A stretch of 18,113 nt of DNA from Bisporella sp. PMI_857 (GCA_021307315.1 JAJSPD010000222.1:1-18113); one strand, 5' to 3'. Counted from the first letter of the stretch, positions 9,031 to 16,385 are shown. Numbers and translations: made by a program. The notes: generated by a model from the letters alone, not told the origin.

Positions 9031-10726
9031 ATGTCTTTTACTCGATTTCGGCCAACGTCCCACTTCGTAACTCCGCACTCCTGGTCAAATGACCCATGCG
9101 GTGCGGTATACCTTCCTGAGACATGAGAAGACCTCTTCTGTTACCAATGGAACCCTAGAACTCACGAAGGGTGTAACTGCGCCTGGGGAATGGCGAAGAG
9201 CAAAGATCTCATCACCTGGGAAGATTGCACCCCTCCGATAATGAACGGCACTACCACATCATAGGATTCACTTGGAGTCTTTCTCTGGTTCGGTCATTTC
9301 GAGACTTATTGATGGGAAGAAAGTCTTGTTCTTGTTCTATACAAGTATTTCAGCTCTGCCTATTCACTGGCCCAAAGAATATATTGAGGGATGTGGATCT
9401 CAATCAGTCGCATTCTCTACAGACTTTGGCAGATCGTAGCATCGTTATAAGAACAATCCTCTCCTTTCAAGCCCACCCAAAAAAGAGTTGACTACTGGTT
9501 GCGAGACCCCTTCGTGTCGAGATAGCCAACTCTTCCAAGTTTCTTGGCATTGGCGAGACTACGGACTACATGATGGTTGCGTCTGGCGAGAAGCAACGCG
9601 GTTCACACCTTCACCTATACTCATCAAACAATCTACTTGATTGGGACTTCCAATCAACAATTCTGGACGTGCAAGTTGGCGCTCCAGTTTCTCCATCTAG
9701 CGATTTCAAGTGGGGAAAGAACTTCGAGTGCGCAAGCTTCTTCAGTATTGGAGAAAAAAACTATATTGCTGTCGAAGTCGAGGAAGATTTCGACAGCAAA
9801 CGCCACAATAGTCACTGCACCTTATGGCTCTGCGGAGACTTCGTGCTTGAGAATGGGAAACCAAGGTTCAAGATTACCAGCCACGGAGTGATTGATTATG
9901 GAATATTATATGCAATTCGCCTTTTCCGTGATGAGGAACGGCTGCTTCAACTCGGTTGGGCAGGCGAGGCCGCAAAGCCCAAAGTCGTCAAAGAACAGGC
10001 ATGGGCCGGATGTCTGGGCCACCCACAAGAGCTCTCCAGAATATCGACACCAACTTCTCAAGCCATTTTAAATGATGATATCTGGAATGTCGACCACAAA
10101 TCCGGAACAATGACAACTCTTGGCGTACGACCAGCTCCACAAGTCTCACGATTGAGAAGCAAAAAGATCACCTCGCTGCGGGAGTTCAGCCGACTTCGTT
10201 CGGATAAGTTCGAAGTGAAAGCTGATTTTAGGAACATATATGGATCCGAGAAATTCATACTTAATGGTCGGCAGTCACCTTCATATGAAGAGGTCACAAA
10301 AATTATCTTCGACGTCTGGGAAGGCCGAATCATCGTAGACAGAAGGAAATCGTCTCTCCAAAACCTGGCACAGACTCAGCAGATTCCGGTCACTTCAGAA
10401 TTCTCCCTGGTGAGGATCTCAAGGTCCGCGTCTTTGTTGACAATTCTGTTGTTGAGGTATTTGCGAACGATAGATTTGCCTTAACCTCAAGAATATACCC
10501 AAGCCTTGCAGCTTCGGTTGGCGTATCATACTACTTTGGAAGATTTGACACGGAAAATGTGGTGTTCCATTGTTGGAAAGGACACAAAGATGTTTGGTCT
10601 TTGAGAACAGAGAAGCCCGCAATTGCGGAGATTGTAGAGAGTAGTATCGTGGTTTTCGAAGAGCGGAAGGGAAAGTGGCGGTGCATGAGGAAGTTATTCC
10701 ACGAGCTGCTGTTTGTGCGTGATTAG
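9031..10726 (+). pseudogene. Decayed GH32 beta-fructosidase (invertase family)
   Basis: The ATG at 9031 opens SFTRFRPTSHFVTPHSWSNDPCGAVYLPE, with the GH32 nucleophile motif (NDP, Asp codon 9091-9093). Stops follow at 9124 (TGA) and 9262 (TAG). One shift near 9283 moves to the frame reading SGSVISRLIDGKKVLFLFYTS, with a TAG at 9437. A lost base near 9501 leaves RDPFVSR (9502-9522) in the original frame. From about 9535 another frame runs through NFECASF (acid/base Glu codon 9726-9728). Near 10380 the frame shifts again to [30 protein letters not shown], the C-terminal beta-sandwich signature, ending at TAG 10724-10726. No signal peptide precedes the domain, as in cytosolic invertase-like GH32 proteins, so the ancestor probably acted on sugar imported by the neighbouring permease. 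No set of introns repairs all the breaks. Confidence 0.88.
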
Positions 10727-10966
10727 TCTTCTAAGATATGCCTATGTAGAGTGTTCTCTCTCGAAGGAGTGTGGGTTCCTTTTGGAGGAATAGACAGGAA
10801 GCTTGGCCTTTGGAATACAACCAGAAATTAGAATAATTGAAATGTCTTCAACATATTGTCTTCTCGCACCTCTTTGTTAAAGCCCCAGAAGCCTTCCTCG
10901 GAGACTCACTCACACACCTCGCTTAGTTCAAAAAGAGTACTCTGATCCGAGACGATCCTCGTCAAA

Positions 10967-11131
10967 ATGGGCCGCAATATCGTATACCCTGAGGTTTTGG
11001 CCAAGAACACGCCGTCCAGAGGAGAGCGAACTTCAAGTTACAAATCCAACCCACATGAACTTTCACGGCACCACTGGCTTCAGTTCCCCATATACACACC
11101 TACCAGAGTGGACTATCTTCCTGCAGACTAA
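10967..11131 (+). other. Small open frame, 54 codons, unrecognised
   Basis: It starts in CGTCAAAATGGG, a strong fungal initiation context, and reads MGRNIVYPEVLAKNTPSRG... to ...TPTRVDYLPAD before TAA at 11129-11131. No known motif is seen. It could be a small gene, the first exon of one, or an upstream frame in a long leader of the alpha-glucosidase. Confidence 0.2.
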
Positions 11132-11355
11132 GACTCACCATTTCCATTCCATTTTCATCAAATCAAAAGTCAACCATTCAAGCCATCCAGTGAAACTTCA
11201 GTCCTCAAAATTCGCCCGATGATTTCAACCGAACCCACTCTCCAGTATGCATTTCACCCCACCATGTGGCTTCACTACTTCTCCAAACCCAGGTCCTTAG
11301 ACAAGGTACAAAATCGGATGCTATCAAATTGCTCTTCCAGGGGATGGGAATTTAG

Positions 11356-11370
11356 CCGAAAATTTCACCG
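11356..11370. promoter_or_regulatory. CCG-N9-CCG direct repeat upstream of alpha-glucosidase
   Basis: CCG triplets at 11356-11358 and 11368-11370 form CGG-N9-CGG on the minus strand with an AAATTT core, about 280-300 bp before 11653. Zinc-cluster proteins bind spaced CGG-type triplets. Yeast Mal63 sites have 9-bp spacing and AmyR sites 8-bp spacing. This is a candidate site for the cluster regulator, by inference only. Confidence 0.3.
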
Positions 11371-11652
11371 GGAAGGAACAGTTCACTTACAGCCATCGGT
11401 GGAACTTTCGCTGTCACGACATACGAATGTCCTTTAAACCAGGAAATGATTTCTAATATAGTAAGATAGAATGGAGATTGAGATATATCTTTGGGTAGGT
11501 CTTTTTCAAAGTGAAGTTTCCCCGTCATCTTTCTTTTTCTCGATCCCAAATTACTTTATACTGACATTTTATAATGGGCAGCATTGAACAAGCAAGTATC
11601 ACCTACTACACCCTTCTTCTAAGACCCTATTGCTAACAATTTCCAGTCTACG

Positions 11653-13389
11653 ATGGCCATCCACGCCCCAGAAAAAGCCTGGTGGAAAGAAGCAGTAATC
11701 TACCAAATTTACCCTGCCTCCTTCCTCGACTCCAATGGCGACGGCTATGGCGACCTTCCCGGCATCCTCTCAAAACTCAACTACATCAAATCTCTCAACG
11801 TTGATACAATATGGCTCTCACCCATTTTCAAATCGCCTCAAAATGACATGGGTTACGATGTCGCCGACTATCGAACAATACACGAACCATACGGAACTGT
11901 TGAGCACGTGGAACAGCTGATTAGAGGTTTGCATGAACGGGGAATTAGGGTATTGTTAGATTTAGTAGTGAATCACACGAGTGATCAACATGAGTGGTTT
12001 AAAGAAAGTAGGAATGGTAGAACGAGCGTGAAGAGAGACTGGTATTTCTGGCGAGATCCAAAATTCGATTCATATGGCCAGCGAAAACCACCAAATAATT
12101 GGGCATCAATATTCGGCGGTTCAGCATGGACATGGGACGAACCAACCCGGCAATACTACCTCTCCCTCTTCCTCCCCTCCCAGCCCGATCTCAACTGGGC
12201 AAATGACTCCATGCGCCGCGCCACCTACGACGACATGGCCTTTTGGCTCGACAAAGGAGTCGACGGTTACCGAATCGACTCCATGAACCTCATGTCCAAA
12301 CACCCTGATCTCCCCAACGCCCCTGTCACCAACCCAGATTCCGAATTCCAATCTGGAGCGCTGTATTTTGCTTCCGGACCGAGAATGCACGAGTATATGA
12401 AGGAGATGCGAACACAAGTTTTCGATAAATACGACTGCATGACCGTCGGCGAGCTCGGATTCACAGAAGACGAAAAGAGCGTCTCGGAATACGTCGCTAA
12501 AAATCGCCATGAGCTGAATATGCTCTTCACAGGCGACATTGTAGACATGGATTTCGGCTCCTCGTCAAAATACGGACCCGGGGAATTCCAGCTCCAAACC
12601 CTACGCGATATCACAAAGAAGTGGCAAACGATGATGCCCAAAATCGACGGCTGGAATTCAGTGTACATGGATAACCACGACAGTGGTCGCTCACTCTCAC
12701 GCTATGCATCTGATCTGCCGGAATACCGTGCTATGGCCGCGAAGATGCTAGCTACGTATATGGGGACGTTGAGCGGGACGTTGTTTTTGCTGCAGGGGCA
12801 GGAGATAGGGATGGCGAATGTGCCGGAAGGTTGGGGCATTGAGGATTATGTTGATGTGGAGGGACGAAACGCCTACCTCGCAATCCTCAAGCAAAGAGGC
12901 AAGGGAGCAGATATGTCGGATGTGATGAAGGAGCTAAGAAGGAAGGCGAGAGATAATGGGAGGTTGCCTATGCAGTGGGATGCTTCGCCCAATTCTGGGT
13001 TCTCGAAGGGAGAACCGTGGATGAGGGTTAATGACGATTATCAGAAGTGGAATGTTGCTAGCCAAATCGACGACAAAGATAGTGTCCTCTCATATTGGAA
13101 GGAAATGCTGGCGTTGAGAAGGAAGGAACAAGATGTGTTTGTCTACGGCACATTTGAGATGTTGGATGTGGCGAAGAGTGGGAAGGATGTATTCGCCTAT
13201 ACGATGACGGACTATACTGGCCTGAAGAAAGCTTTGGTATTGCTGAATTTTTCGGATAAGAAATGGCCATTTGGGGTGAAGGATTATGCTGGATGGCAGA
13301 AGTTGATCGGTGGTGACAAGAACGAATCATTCGGCAAGGAGGGTATAGAGCTTAAAGCTTACGGGGGGGTTGTTTTCTGTAACTGGTAA
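11653..13389 (+). CDS. GH13 alpha-glucosidase (maltase/oligo-1,6-glucosidase subfamily)
   Basis: A 578-residue protein with no intron in the body and no signal peptide, so probably cytosolic. It opens WWKEAVIYQIYPASFLDSNGDG, the hallmark of this subfamily. GH13 regions follow in order: DLVVNH at residues 103-108, GVDGYRIDSMNLMSK with nucleophile Asp209, TVGELG with acid/base Glu267, and DNHDSGR with Asp343. All catalytic residues are present. The residue after the nucleophile is Ser; in characterised relatives Val marks isomaltase-type (alpha-1,6) and Thr/Ala maltase-type (alpha-1,4) enzymes, so the polar Ser hints at maltose/sucrose-type use. Length fits the family (about 580). A short coding exon may precede it: ATG 11574 to 11591, then a GC-AG intron 11592-11646, adding MGSIEQST in frame. 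The call starts at 11653 as the safe minimum. Its neighbours indicate cleavage of imported alpha-glucosides. Confidence 0.95.
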   Translation: MAIHAPEKAWWKEAVIYQIYPASFLDSNGDGYGDLPGILSKLNYIKSLNVDTIWLSPIFKSPQNDMGYDVADYRTIHEPYGTVEHVEQLIRGLHERGIRVLLDLVVNHTSDQHEWFKESRNGRTSVKRDWYFWRDPKFDSYGQRKPPNNWASIFGGSAWTWDEPTRQYYLSLFLPSQPDLNWANDSMRRATYDDMAFWLDKGVDGYRIDSMNLMSKHPDLPNAPVTNPDSEFQSGALYFASGPRMHEYMKEMRTQVFDKYDCMTVGELGFTEDEKSVSEYVAKNRHELNMLFTGDIVDMDFGSSSKYGPGEFQLQTLRDITKKWQTMMPKIDGWNSVYMDNHDSGRSLSRYASDLPEYRAMAAKMLATYMGTLSGTLFLLQGQEIGMANVPEGWGIEDYVDVEGRNAYLAILKQRGKGADMSDVMKELRRKARDNGRLPMQWDASPNSGFSKGEPWMRVNDDYQKWNVASQIDDKDSVLSYWKEMLALRRKEQDVFVYGTFEMLDVAKSGKDVFAYTMTDYTGLKKALVLLNFSDKKWPFGVKDYAGWQKLIGGDKNESFGKEGIELKAYGGVVFCNW

Positions 13390-14481
13390 AATATTGGCCT
13401 ATTTATAATGTATAGATATCCCAGCCTGCAAACAGGTACGATTCACGAATCTTTTGGGCATGTTTTTTGTCGAATCACCGTGGCCAGACGCATCTAACTC
13501 ACAATTACGCTCTGTCTAGCCCCCCATGTTTATTGCAATTGAACGCAGTCTGCCTCATTCAAAGTTTACCACTCCTTCTTAGTCGACCCGTCTTCGCGGT
13601 AACATAAAAACACTGACCCGAAATTCACCTTATGACGTAGAACAGACTACGTAGCACGCGCACCATTGAATGTTGTACCAGAACTCGCGATATGATCCCG
13701 CGTTCTCCCTTCCGGGGGCACATTTTAGTCATTATAGAGCACGCACAATGTTTCCTCAACTCCAACATACTAAGTTCTACTTTTATTTCCTTGTACAAAT
13801 AAGCGAAATAGAAATAAGGCGATGCAGTAACAGATGTCCACGCCGGGCACTACCGATCGCGGCAGTAAGTTGTGCTGGTAGTTTGTCTATTTAGGGGGAG
13901 TTGAAGATATATGGGCGATGGAAGGGAGGTCGTGGACGAGGGTTGTGGGTTCTCCATTACTAGAATTATGGCACATGCCTAAAAGTATGTCTGCATGAAA
14001 AGGTGAATCAACCCCCAGATAGGCGACCTGGCCAGGCGAGGTTAAGCCTGTGGAGCGAGAGGCGATAATTACTAATATTAGTCATTTTGTGAGCGTACTT
14101 TCGTAGCATTGAGAAAAGGCGAAGACTTTGAGCAAGATGGGGACAGCGTTGGTGCCGGTGCTAGAGAGTGCAGTAAGTCAAAACAATACTGCTTATACCG
14201 TAAAAAGTGAAGGGTTAAGGGCTGAGTGCCGCAGGTGACAAGACATCTCAATTGATTCATCGGGTGTTGGTGATCAAGCTCTACAATTAAAACCGGAAGC
14301 TAAACCATTTGCAGTAGAGTTTCGCTGCTCAGCCCAAGCGGACTAAATGAGAAAATTTTAGTAAATCTACATCTATCTACTAAGGATCTACTGTCTATGA
14401 TGTTTAGCTAGGGCCTTCCTAGTCCAAAGAACTCTTCGCCTCACTTTCAGAAGATCGAATGTTTCCCTAAATAAAAGGCAC
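13390..14481. other. Intergenic region, no gene recognised
   Basis: This is the 3' flank of the alpha-glucosidase followed by about 1 kb without recognisable coding sequence, tRNA or rRNA. Open frames at 13670-13894 (+) and 14078-14260 (-) show no motif. A short dyad at 13635-13652 (ACGTAG / CTACGT) is the only structure noticed. Confidence 0.5.
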
Positions 14482-14670
14482 TCAAACCTCACCAGATAAT
14501 ACACTCTTTTCATGGCTATCATCGTTCACCAAGCTGTCCACAGCCTTTCTATCCTCTTCGTCCTCAGAAGGCCCTTCCTTACAAGCCCACCCATCCACAA
14601 ACCTCAGAGTATCCTTCCCCCATATCTCCTTCATCGCTAATAACCTCGTCGGTACACATGCAATGACTAC
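14482..14670 (-). pseudogene. Orphan terminal exon of a truncated gene
   Basis: On the minus strand a frame opens directly after a splice-acceptor-like CATCAG and reads VVIACVPTRLLAMKEIWGKD, then TLRFVDGWACKEGPSEDEED, ending ...EKSVLSGEV at TGA 14482-14484 (62 residues). A hydrophobic start, then a basic-amphipathic stretch and an acidic tail, resembles the segment after the last membrane helix of a transporter. SLC4/Bor1-like anion transporters are a weak candidate. Upstream (above 14700) there is only repeat DNA and no coding sequence, so the rest of the gene seems to be missing. The codons look well preserved, so loss may be recent. Confidence 0.4.
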
Positions 14671-14716
14671 CTGATGTTTCTAACCGAATAACCTGATTTC
14701 CTAGTAGGACCGTTGC

Positions 14717-14778
14717 GGGTCCTGGGAAATAGATCCTAGGCTCATATGGGTCCTGGGAGAAAGATCCTGGGATCATAT
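14717..14778. repeat. Tandem duplication of a 31-bp unit, with a partial inverted copy
   Basis: Units 14717-14747 and 14748-14778 share a framework beginning GGGTCCTGGG and ending TCATAT, with five mismatches in 31. Immediately after, ATCCCAGGAC (14781-14790) is an inverted copy of the GTCCTGGGAT core and can pair with either unit. It abuts the point where the orphan exon loses its coding sequence. Confidence 0.6.
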
Positions 14779-14891
14779 AAATCCCAGGACGACTTAAACA
14801 CGTGATGAACCCACAGTAAACCCTCTAAAGTTTTCGCTAAACTTTGCATTACGTTTGAAGATAAAGCAAACTTTGACTCTGAAATGAGTTG

Positions 14892-14921
14892 TCGCACACC
14901 AAATTGTATCACACCAAATTA
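14892..14921. repeat. 15-bp tandem array, left part (two units)
   Basis: TCGCACACCAAATTG (14892-14906) and TATCACACCAAATTA (14907-14921) are two units of the array that continues at 15976 on the other side of the inserted element. Confidence 0.7.
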
Positions 14922-14924
14922 TTG
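14917..14924. repeat. Target site duplication, left copy (AATTATTG)
   Basis: An 8-bp direct repeat immediately outside the left terminal inverted repeat, identical to 15971-15978. Confidence 0.75.
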
Positions 14925-15011
14925 GGAATCGATTAAAGTGTTCACGAATAGCGCGGCGCTAGAGCCTTGGCAACAGGGAAGCCTTGTACTTAAGCGAGCC
15001 AATAGCTAAAA
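14925..15011 (+). repeat. Left terminal inverted repeat, 87 bp
   Basis: Identical to the reverse complement of 15884-15970 with no mismatch. It includes the GC-rich block AGCGCGGCGCTAGAGCC. Confidence 0.85.
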
Positions 15012-15215
15012 GAAGTGGCTGGGGGTGGCTAGGCGAGGCTGGGTCGGCATAATATATGGCCGATTGGCCGGCTATAAAGCACCCGGAATTCATGAATTCT
15101 AAAGCTTTTACCTTACGATTTTTTTGATCTATAGATGCCTTGACGCTTGTCAAATTAGTCACGTGCGACAACTGCTTTTTAATATCACGTTACTTCTGAA
15201 GCTATCACGACACGC

Positions 15216-15495
15216 GCTGTAGATTTACAGATACAAAAAGCAACGGTAGTATTATACAAGAATCTATAGCTGAAAAAGAAAAAAGAGCTCGAAAAAAGCA
15301 GGCTATATATACACGAAAAGCTCGGAAAGCTCGCTGTCACGTCGCGTGCTCCTAAGCACACGTGACCTATATTAAGCGAGCTTTCCGAGCGCTTCGTGTA
15401 TATATAGCCGGCTTTCTTCGAGCTCTTTTTTCCTTCTTTAGCTATAGATTCTCGAATAGTACCACCGCTGCTCTTTGTATCTGTAGATCCACAGC
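15216..15495. repeat. Foldback with about 120-bp arms
   Basis: Arm 15216-15335 pairs with arm 15375-15495 around a 39-nt loop. The arms are roughly 85-90% identical, and most differences are transitions with A or T in the left arm and G or C in the right-arm complement, as expected if the left arm took more C-to-T/G-to-A damage. A transcript through it would form a long hairpin. The arms read as Lys/Arg-rich peptide (EKEKRARKK...) in one frame and may derive from a transposase tail, which is unproven. Confidence 0.75.
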
Positions 15496-15543
15496 TCGTG
15501 CTGTAACACTCGCCTAATATAAGTCACGTGTGCTTAGGAGCAC
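15346..15543. mobile_element. Nested 198-bp MITE-like unit with 29-bp TIRs
   Basis: 15346-15374 (starting GTGCTCCTAAGCACACGTGA) is the reverse complement of 15515-15543 with one mismatch. Partial similarity continues about 10 bp outward on both sides, so the true ends are uncertain. The right foldback arm lies inside it. Confidence 0.5.
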
Positions 15544-15595
15544 TCGACGTAACAAAAGCTTAGTATAAGTAATTTTAAGCTCTATTGGCCTACAG

Positions 15596-15889
15596 TTGAC
15601 AATATTTACGTTGTACGAGATTTATTGGACTAAAAGCCTAACTGACGTTGTTAAAGATCAAAATAGCTTTTCACGTGATATTAAAGCAAAGCTTCATACA
15701 AATAAAGCTTTAGATCAAGTGCGGACCCGCTTTTTTGAGCTAAGCGAGCTGGTTAGCCAGTTGAATAAAAATGAAAAAAATCGGCTATTTCAAGTATAAG
15801 AACAAGAAATGCTCCACTTTTCTACGGCTTTGGTTGGTTCATCATTAGACGAGTGGGTTTCTAGGGCACGTGATCCTATTTTGTTTTAG
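15596..15889 (+). pseudogene. Coding remnant inside the TIR element (terminal exon-like)
   Basis: The frame opens just after CCTACAG, a good splice acceptor, and reads LTIFTLYEIYWTKSLTDVVK, later ARTR-like VRTRFFELSELVSQLNKNEK. After one TAA at 15797 the same frame continues EQEMLHFSTALVGSSLDEWV to PILF and TAG at 15887-15889, within the first bases of the right TIR. The central part is amphipathic and could form a coiled coil. It is not a recognised family. It is probably the tail of an element-encoded or captured protein. Confidence 0.35.
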
Positions 15890-15970
15890 CTATTGGCTCG
15901 CTTAAGTACAAGGCTTCCCTGTTGCCAAGGCTCTAGCGCCGCGCTATTCGTGAACACTTTAATCGATTCC
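15884..15970 (-). repeat. Right terminal inverted repeat, 87 bp
   Basis: Exact reverse complement of the left end at 14925-15011. Confidence 0.85.
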
Positions 15971-15978
15971 AATTATTG
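15971..15978. repeat. Target site duplication, right copy (AATTATTG)
   Basis: Identical to 14917-14924, immediately outside the right TIR. Confidence 0.75.
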
Positions 15979-16124
15979 TACACCAAATTATCGCACACCA
16001 AATTGTCGCACACTAAATTTGAGAAACTAGTTAGTACAACAAGCTAAGGCACAACGATTTGTAGCACAACAATTTGTAGTACAACGATTTGTAGCACAAC
16101 AATTTGTAGTACAACGATTTGTAG
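15976..16124. repeat. 15-bp tandem array, right part
   Basis: Units TTGTACACCAAATTA (15976), TCGCACACCAAATTG (15991) and TCGCACACTAAATTT (16006) are followed by a degenerate 14-bp step. A degenerate unit then lies at 16035-16049, and five clear units run from 16050 to 16124 (CACAACGATTTGTAG type). The last four alternate between two variants, giving a 30-bp higher period. Both sub-arrays share one consensus (about 12 of 15 positions), so they are one old array. Such arrays occur as subterminal repeats of DNA transposons. The array lies upstream of the mariner transposase at 16386. Confidence 0.75.
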
Positions 16125-16385
16125 CAACGTCTATCTCTGCGTGGCGAGAAACCCTTTGTGACGAGAAAAATGATACTATCCTCCCCCCTAAATAATCTTG
16201 CAATCAAGGATATGAACAAGGATCCATACAAGGATATTTGCAAGCCTTCGTACAAGGGTATTTCAAGGATTGTAAGCCAATAGGATCTAGGCGGCAGGTG
16301 AGTAATTTTTCAAAGATTTGCTTACAATTTTTGTACGATTTTGTTTACGCACCTATTTTGTACTGTATTGTACAACTAATCAACA
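16125..16385. other. Leader-like region before the mariner relic
   Basis: It contains four loose AAGGAT repeats between 16207 and 16270 and no coding sequence that I recognise. Base composition falls from here to the right end. It probably belongs to the 5' part of the mariner element. Confidence 0.4.

Larger units (their letters stand above)
10727..11573. other. Intergenic region before the alpha-glucosidase
   Basis: It holds the 3' flank of the GH32 pseudogene and the promoter of the alpha-glucosidase. A 54-codon frame starts at 10967 in a good fungal context (CAAAATGG) and is listed separately. A CGG-type direct repeat with 9-bp spacing lies at 11356-11370. No other gene is recognised. 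Confidence 0.45.
14925..15970. mobile_element. Non-autonomous DNA transposon with perfect 87-bp TIRs
   Basis: The left end (14925-15011, starting GGAATCGATTAAAGTG) is an exact reverse complement of the right end (15884-15970, ending AATCGATTCC). The 1,046-bp element is flanked by the 8-bp duplication AATTATTG. Removing it with one duplication copy restores an unbroken 15-bp repeat array, which is independent proof of insertion. Long TIRs with GG...CC ends and an 8-bp duplication suit Mutator-like elements; hAT also makes 8-bp duplications but usually has short TIRs starting CAG. No transposase domain is recognised inside. The interior contains a long foldback, nested 29-bp inverted repeats and a coding remnant. 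Identical TIRs suggest recent movement. Confidence 0.85.

Noticed and set aside
9570..10484. A 304-residue plus-strand protein as an intact gene
   Set aside because: It is the middle of the GH32 pseudogene. The N-terminal nucleophile motif and the C-terminal [11 protein letters not shown] stretch lie in other frames.
12121..12668. Long minus-strand frames opposite the alpha-glucosidase
   Set aside because: They are antisense shadows of a well-supported GH13 gene and carry no protein motif.
14925..15970. Assigning the TIR element to hAT because of its 8-bp target duplication
   Set aside because: hAT ends are normally short and start CAG or TAG; here the TIRs are 87 bp and start GGAATC, and no hAT transposase is seen. 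Left as unassigned, Mutator-like possible.
16031..16255. Minus-strand frame with repeated CYKSLYYKLL peptide
   Set aside because: The peptide repeat is only the translation of the 15-bp tandem DNA array.
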